Origin: Prevotellaceae bacterium
Lineage (GTDB): Bacteria; Bacteroidota; Bacteroidia; Bacteroidales; Bacteroidaceae
NCBI GenBank assembly: GCA_905371275.1
Contig: CAJPLH010000069.1
Coordinates: 1-9,479 of the forward strand
Reading direction: 5' to 3'
Length of the DNA stretch: 9,479 nt
Of this stretch, positions 5,925 to 9,479 are shown one piece after another (position 1 is the first letter of the stretch; the number at the start of each line of letters is the position of its first letter). A program made the position numbers and the translations under genes. The notes under the pieces were generated by a model. That model made no database searches, was not told the DNA's origin, and saw only the letters and a list, made by a program, of their open reading frames with translations.

Positions 5925-7439
5925 GCGGAAAAGATCGTTTACAGTTTTGACAGGGTTGAAGGTGGCAAGAGGCACTTCAACGAAGACAGTATTCCAATCA
6001 CTCATTGCACCATTCCACAAACCTGGGAGTTCAAGGGCAAGAAGTTCCTTACCGTCTTTCGATTTGTGAGAAATAAATCCAGTGTTGGGGTCTACAAAAT
6101 CAGGCAAATGGAATTTCTCACCATTGAAATCGCGCAAACCGCACACCAAATCTACGGGGTTGAAATGTGTACCCTCAGCAAATAGACGTTTCTTGGCGGC
6201 ATCGTTCATGTCAATCTGACTACTTTCGAGAATTTGCAGCGATATGCTACCATCTGTGTTGTAGACTAAGAAAGGACCTCCACCAGGTTCGCCGACGTTG
6301 CGCACCATACCACACACGCGAATAGGACGATTAAGGCGAGTATAGAGATAGTCGAGCAATTCCAAACCGTCTAAACCACTGGCCGTGTCGCTTTGGTAGT
6401 GCAAATCGTGTTCAAGGAAATGCAACATCTCTTGAAGGCGTTCCTCGCTGACGTTTCCTTCTTCCAATTCTTCGAGATATTCAAAGCTCTTGGCTTGAAG
6501 ACTAACCAACAAACCTGCTAGAAGTTGTTTGTTTTCTACCGTTTCTGCTTTCAAACTGTCGGGAGAAACATTGTCTACGGTCTTTACAAAAACTATGTCT
6601 GCGTCAATGTCGTTGAGGTTTTCAATCAATGCACCGTGCCCACCGGGACGAAAAACGAGCGCACCTTCTGCATCTCTGAACGGACTACCATCGGCATTGG
6701 CCGCAATGGTGTCGGTTGATGATTTCTGCTCTGAAAAACTAATACTATATTGGGCTTGATATTGTGTGCCAAGTTGTTGGCTTGCCTTTGTAGCCAGTGC
6801 TTCAAACAGACTGCGATGTTCGGGGGAAACGGTGAAGTGAAGTTGCACTTTTCCTTCTGCATTTTTAGCATACAATGCGCCTTCAACGAGATGTTCCTCA
6901 AAAGGAGTTCTGCTGCTGCCATCCTCATAGCGATGGAATTTCAAAAGAGCTTTTGGAAGATGACCATAGTTGAGGCCTCGTGTGCCTAGCAATGCAGCAA
7001 CAACAGATTTGAAATCGCCTTCTGCAACGAGGTCTGCACTACACTTGCCGTGCAATTCTTGAAGTTTTTCGTCTAAATCTTGCAAGAAAGCCGCTTGTGG
7101 AAGATGTTCGAAGAAGCATTTTAAAAAGTCAGTGTCGAGTGTTTCATTTTCTCCGTCGAGAAAAGCAAAAAGGTCTTTGAACATTCGACTGGCAGCTCCC
7201 GAAGCAGGTACAAATTTTACCACTTCGTGTTCTGCATCTGCTACATAATCTTGCCAAGCACGCAGATAGGCTTTGCGCACTTCGGGAGAAGGAGCATAGA
7301 TTCCTCCATTTTCTAATGAAGCAGCGGCAGAAAGTTCGAGAAAAGGAAAACCAACGCGGAGGTCTGCTAATTGTTGATTGAGTTGTTGTTCCGTGATGCC
7401 TTTTGCAGCAAGGACTTCTTTATCTTTTTCGTTGAGCAT
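5907..7439 (-). CDS. DUF4301-family protein, probable divergent GT-A nucleotidyltransferase-like protein
   Basis: The 510-residue product matches what I know of the Bacteroidota family DUF4301 in length and landmarks: FPFLEL (31-36), KFVPASGAASRMFKDLF (75-91), FRPGGHGALIENLN (263-276) and the closing segment VFVEVPLATFNPVKTVNDLF (485-504). No experimental function is known to me. Inference: motif order resembles UDP-sugar pyrophosphorylases. A glycine/serine loop comes first, then a PGGHG-type loop, then a hydrophobic strand ending in VDN (DIVFVKTVDN, 281-290), DGSISLQILESSQID (396-410), and GTHFNP (423-428). The usual G-x-G-T-R signature is altered to GAASR, so catalysis is not assured. It is predicted cytoplasmic, without a signal peptide or membrane segment. 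ATG at 7439 is chosen over an upstream in-frame TTG at 7517, whose extra residues look non-coding. The upstream neighbour is the YhcH-like gene, 155 bases away. Confidence 0.88.
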   Translation of the reverse strand: MLNEKDKEVLAAKGITEQQLNQQLADLRVGFPFLELSAAASLENGGIYAPSPEVRKAYLRAWQDYVADAEHEVVKFVPASGAASRMFKDLFAFLDGENETLDTDFLKCFFEHLPQAAFLQDLDEKLQELHGKCSADLVAEGDFKSVVAALLGTRGLNYGHLPKALLKFHRYEDGSSRTPFEEHLVEGALYAKNAEGKVQLHFTVSPEHRSLFEALATKASQQLGTQYQAQYSISFSEQKSSTDTIAANADGSPFRDAEGALVFRPGGHGALIENLNDIDADIVFVKTVDNVSPDSLKAETVENKQLLAGLLVSLQAKSFEYLEELEEGNVSEERLQEMLHFLEHDLHYQSDTASGLDGLELLDYLYTRLNRPIRVCGMVRNVGEPGGGPFLVYNTDGSISLQILESSQIDMNDAAKKRLFAEGTHFNPVDLVCGLRDFNGEKFHLPDFVDPNTGFISHKSKDGKELLALELPGLWNGAMSDWNTVFVEVPLATFNPVKTVNDLFRPQHQL

Positions 7440-7497
7440 TTGCAAATGATATTGAGAAATAAATCTAGGAAAGGAGCGAGTGTTTGTTTTGGTGCAG

Positions 7498-7528
7498 CAA
7501 AAGAAATAGCTGTACAATATCTCCGAAA
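7498..7528 (-). promoter_or_regulatory. Candidate promoter for the DUF4301 gene
   Basis: On the minus strand TTTC (7525-7528) is followed after 19 bases by TTCTTTTG (7498-7505). Each element differs by one base from the Bacteroidota consensus TTTG-N19-TAnnTTTG. It would start transcription around 7490, about 50 bases before the ATG at 7439, and it supports that start over the upstream TTG, which would overlap the promoter. The match is by eye only. Confidence 0.35.
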
Positions 7529-7594
7529 TTAGTCAGTAATAGTGCAACTCATTAGTGAAAGGATTGTTTCCTAGGCTCTAAGTACTGATTGGAT

Positions 7595-8059
7595 TTAATC
7601 GAGCGGTGAGTCAATAAGCACCTTGGCAATGAGTTTGCGCAGTTTTCCTTCACCAATAATAGGGGCGTGCGCATCTTCAGGCCAGACTATGACAAATTCT
7701 CCAGGGCGAATCGTGAGGTATGTTTGCGCAGGTTCTGCATAAACAGCATAGTCATCTTCTTCATTAAAAGGATTCACGCTTTCAGTTTGCAATCCCTGCA
7801 AAGGCGACCAACCCATTACTTCACTACTAGAAAGGGGAAAATGCACATCTATGTAGCGACGATGTACTTCAAGCACTTGTTCTTCGGGAGATTTGAGCGA
7901 GGCATCAGCTACATTTATAAAAAGACGTTCGCCATCAAGGGTGATGCGTTCTGCTGGAACCTGAGACAAATCGTGAGTTTTGACGTAATCAAACAGTTGT
8001 TTGAAAAGAGGATGAAGCGAGTAATAACGCTCAGAATCCTCTATATGCGCTAGAATCAT
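7595..8059 (-). CDS. YhcH/YjgK/YiaL-family (DUF386) cupin-like protein
   Basis: This is a complete 154-residue member of the family that includes E. coli YhcH and the EbgC subunit of the evolved beta-galactosidase, small metal-binding double-stranded beta-helix proteins in the cytoplasm linked to sugar (including sialic-acid) metabolism. Family landmarks are RLFINVADASLKSPEEQVLE (45-64), then VHRRYIDVHFPLSSSEVMGW (65-84), and FVIVWPEDAHAPIIGEGKLR (122-141) followed by KLIAKVLI (142-149). Likely metal-site residues are E64, H66, H73 and H131, by family analogy. The length is typical and the ATG opens directly with the usual MILAHIEDSERYYSLHPLF. It is the first gene of the minus-strand block, divergent from the radical SAM gene; no clear -7 element was found upstream on its strand. 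No sugar-catabolic neighbours are in view, so its substrate is open. Confidence 0.93.
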   Translation of the reverse strand: MILAHIEDSERYYSLHPLFKQLFDYVKTHDLSQVPAERITLDGERLFINVADASLKSPEEQVLEVHRRYIDVHFPLSSSEVMGWSPLQGLQTESVNPFNEEDDYAVYAEPAQTYLTIRPGEFVIVWPEDAHAPIIGEGKLRKLIAKVLIDSPLD

Positions 8060-8135
8060 AAGCGAAAACTTTAGGAGAGGTGTATTCTATGGTGCGAATT
8101 TACAAAAAAAGAAGGATTTAATCGACCGAAAGCTG

Positions 8136-8143
8136 TATCTTTG
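8136..8143 (+). promoter_or_regulatory. Bacteroidota-type -7 promoter element for the radical SAM gene
   Basis: TATCTTTG is an exact match to the -7 consensus TAnnTTTG and is followed by TACGACA. The -33 element is poor: the nearest candidate is TTTA at 8117-8120, spaced too closely. Transcription would begin near 8150, leaving an untranslated leader of about 145 bases before the ATG at 8294. Confidence 0.6.
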
Positions 8144-8293
8144 TACGACAATTTACTATTTTCTCGCTATCCCGATGCGCGGTGCGAAGTTTTATAATCA
8201 ACCAACAATCCCCTGGTTTCGCAACTAACTTTTGCTTTCCACGCAAATTATCATCGCTCGTTCGCATCTTCGTCTATATTCTATGTCATTCTA

Positions 8294-9295
8294 ATGAATC
8301 ATTCGCCACGCTATACCTCGTTTTCTACTTTCATCGATCGCTTTTTTCCTTTTAAGGTACAGAAAATTTCTATAAATGCAGGCTTCACTTGTCCCAACCG
8401 TGATGGATTAGTGGGAAGTGGAGGTTGTACATATTGCAATAATCAATCTTTCAATCCTGATTATTGTTCTACAGAAGAAAGTGTTCGCGCACAATTGGAA
8501 CGTGGTAAAACGTTCTTTCGAAGAGCGCAAGAAAAAAGGGCTCAACAGCGTGGTAAAGATTTGTCGGATGCAGACAAAAGTATGAAGTATTTGGCTTATT
8601 TTCAAGCCTACACCAACACTTATGGCGAGCAGGAGCATTTGGTACGACTATACGAAGAAGCCCTTGCCGTGCCCGATGTCGTGGGGTTAGTTATTGGCAC
8701 TCGACCCGACTGTATGCCCGATGAATTATTGGATTATTTAGCAGAGTTGCATCGCGAAAAATTTGTGCTTGTTGAGTATGGAGTCGAATCCACCAACGAC
8801 TTTACTCTGCAACGCATCAACCGTGGTCACACTTATCAGTGTGCAGTAGGCACCATACAACGCACTGCAGACCGTGGTCTTCCTGTCGGAGCTCATTTCA
8901 TTCTAGGGCTACCGGGGGAAACACGCGATTTTACTGTGGGGCAAGCCGAAATTATCAATCAGCTTCCCATAGACACTCTAAAACTCCATCAACTTCAAAT
9001 CATTCGTGGAACAGCAATGGCTCGCGAGTTTTTGCAACAACGGGAGAGAGCTGCGCAGGAACCTACTTTTCAGTCCGATTATTACCTCTACACAGCCGAA
9101 GAGTACGCAGCAATAATAGTCGATTTTCTCGAAAAATTGCGACCCAATCTTGTTGTTGAACGCTTCACTTCGTCTTCTCCTCAAGCCTTGTTGCTAGCTC
9201 CTGAATGGGGGCTGAAAAACTATGAGTTTGTGGCTTTGGTGGAAAAGGAATTACGAAGAAGAGATTCGTGGCAGGGGAAATACTATAAGGAATAG
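8294..9295 (+). CDS. TIGR01212/YhcC/YtqA-family radical SAM protein
   Basis: This is a complete 333-residue radical SAM enzyme of the family containing E. coli YhcC and B. subtilis YtqA, which is related to Elp3-type enzymes. The iron-sulfur cluster ligands use the family's unusual spacing: Cys33, Cys45 and Cys48 in GFTCPNRDGLVGSGGCTYC (30-48). Further landmarks are AYFQAYTNTY (101-110), GTRPDC (135-140), EYGVES (161-166), HFILGLPGET (201-210), KLHQLQIIRGTAM (230-242) and ERFTSSSP (289-296). As I recall, recent work links B. subtilis YtqA (MnmL) to wobble-uridine modification (mnm5s2U) with the methyltransferase YtqB/MnmM; no such gene is adjacent here. A basic segment (about residues 75-98) before AYFQAYTNTY looks longer than in relatives I remember. 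The ATG at 8294 fits the family N-terminus (RYTSFSTFIDRFF); an ATG at 8283 hits a stop at once. Confidence 0.95.
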   Translation: MNHSPRYTSFSTFIDRFFPFKVQKISINAGFTCPNRDGLVGSGGCTYCNNQSFNPDYCSTEESVRAQLERGKTFFRRAQEKRAQQRGKDLSDADKSMKYLAYFQAYTNTYGEQEHLVRLYEEALAVPDVVGLVIGTRPDCMPDELLDYLAELHREKFVLVEYGVESTNDFTLQRINRGHTYQCAVGTIQRTADRGLPVGAHFILGLPGETRDFTVGQAEIINQLPIDTLKLHQLQIIRGTAMAREFLQQRERAAQEPTFQSDYYLYTAEEYAAIIVDFLEKLRPNLVVERFTSSSPQALLLAPEWGLKNYEFVALVEKELRRRDSWQGKYYKE

Positions 9296-9479
9296 GTGGC
9301 ATTGTTTCGAAAACACGATGAAACAACGCAGAATAGAAATCCAGAAGAATGGCTTATCGGATAGGACGGTAGATATGATGCGTCGTACAAGGGACTCATT
9401 CTGTGCTATCGCAACTTCTTATAAAGGCTTCGAGGGGGAGTTAATGTGGCATTGAAGTTATGAGATGAAACTTACATAC

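Noticed and set aside
7667..8053. 128-codon plus-strand frame opposite the YhcH-like gene
   Set aside because: It is the antisense of a clear YhcH/YjgK/YiaL family gene and has no coherent composition.
8091..8188. Direct repeat GGTGCGAA at 8091-8098 and 8181-8188 flanking the promoter as an operator pair
   Set aside because: Only eight bases, not symmetric around the -7 element, and expected by chance at this length.
9318..9455. 45-codon frame (MKQRRIEIQKNG...) in the 184-base tail after the radical SAM gene
   Set aside because: No recognised family, no promoter or ribosome-binding evidence, and the same frame runs back into the radical SAM gene. I see no supported feature in 9296-9479.

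Overview
The window looks like a chromosomal segment from a Bacteroidota species, probably order Bacteroidales (Prevotella- or Porphyromonas-like). The evidence is a SusC/RagA plus SusD/RagB outer-membrane pair, a DUF4301-type protein whose family I know mainly from this phylum, start codons without clear Shine-Dalgarno sequences, and a perfect Bacteroidota-type -7 element (TAnnTTTG) before the last gene. Genus and species cannot be fixed from the sequence alone.

Layout. Bases 1-3239 (+) hold a SusC-type TonB-dependent transporter whose 5' end lies outside the window. Bases 3240-3523 separate it from its SusD-type partner lipoprotein (3524-5197, +). This gap is unusually long for such a pair and is filled by an 18-unit tandem array of a 7-base repeat (TTAGAYR), decayed copies, and five inverted copies just before the susD start. 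A strong intrinsic terminator (5206-5240) closes the susCD unit. A second strong hairpin (5327-5366) has its T-tract on the other strand and ends the convergent minus-strand genes.

The minus-strand block, in transcription order, is a YhcH/YjgK/YiaL-family cupin-like protein (7595-8059), a DUF4301 protein (5907-7439) that I argue is a divergent UDP-sugar-pyrophosphorylase-like protein, and a small multi-pass membrane protein of unknown function (5436-5831). Gaps of 155 and 75 bases, each with a weak promoter candidate, mean one operon is not certain. The divergent plus-strand gene at 8294-9295 is a TIGR01212/YhcC/YtqA-type radical SAM protein behind a recognisable promoter. The last 184 bases hold no gene I can support.

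Function. SusC and SusD should work together as a 'bin with a lid': SusD captures an oligosaccharide or peptide at the cell surface and SusC imports it with TonB energy. No glycoside hydrolase, peptidase or regulator lies in the window, so the substrate is unknown. The other genes look like housekeeping or conserved-hypothetical functions unrelated to the transporter. The most interesting signals are the heptamer array, whose variation is almost entirely CG/TG/CA/TA, its inverted copies with a perfect 19-base complement, and the pyrophosphorylase-like motif order in the DUF4301 protein.
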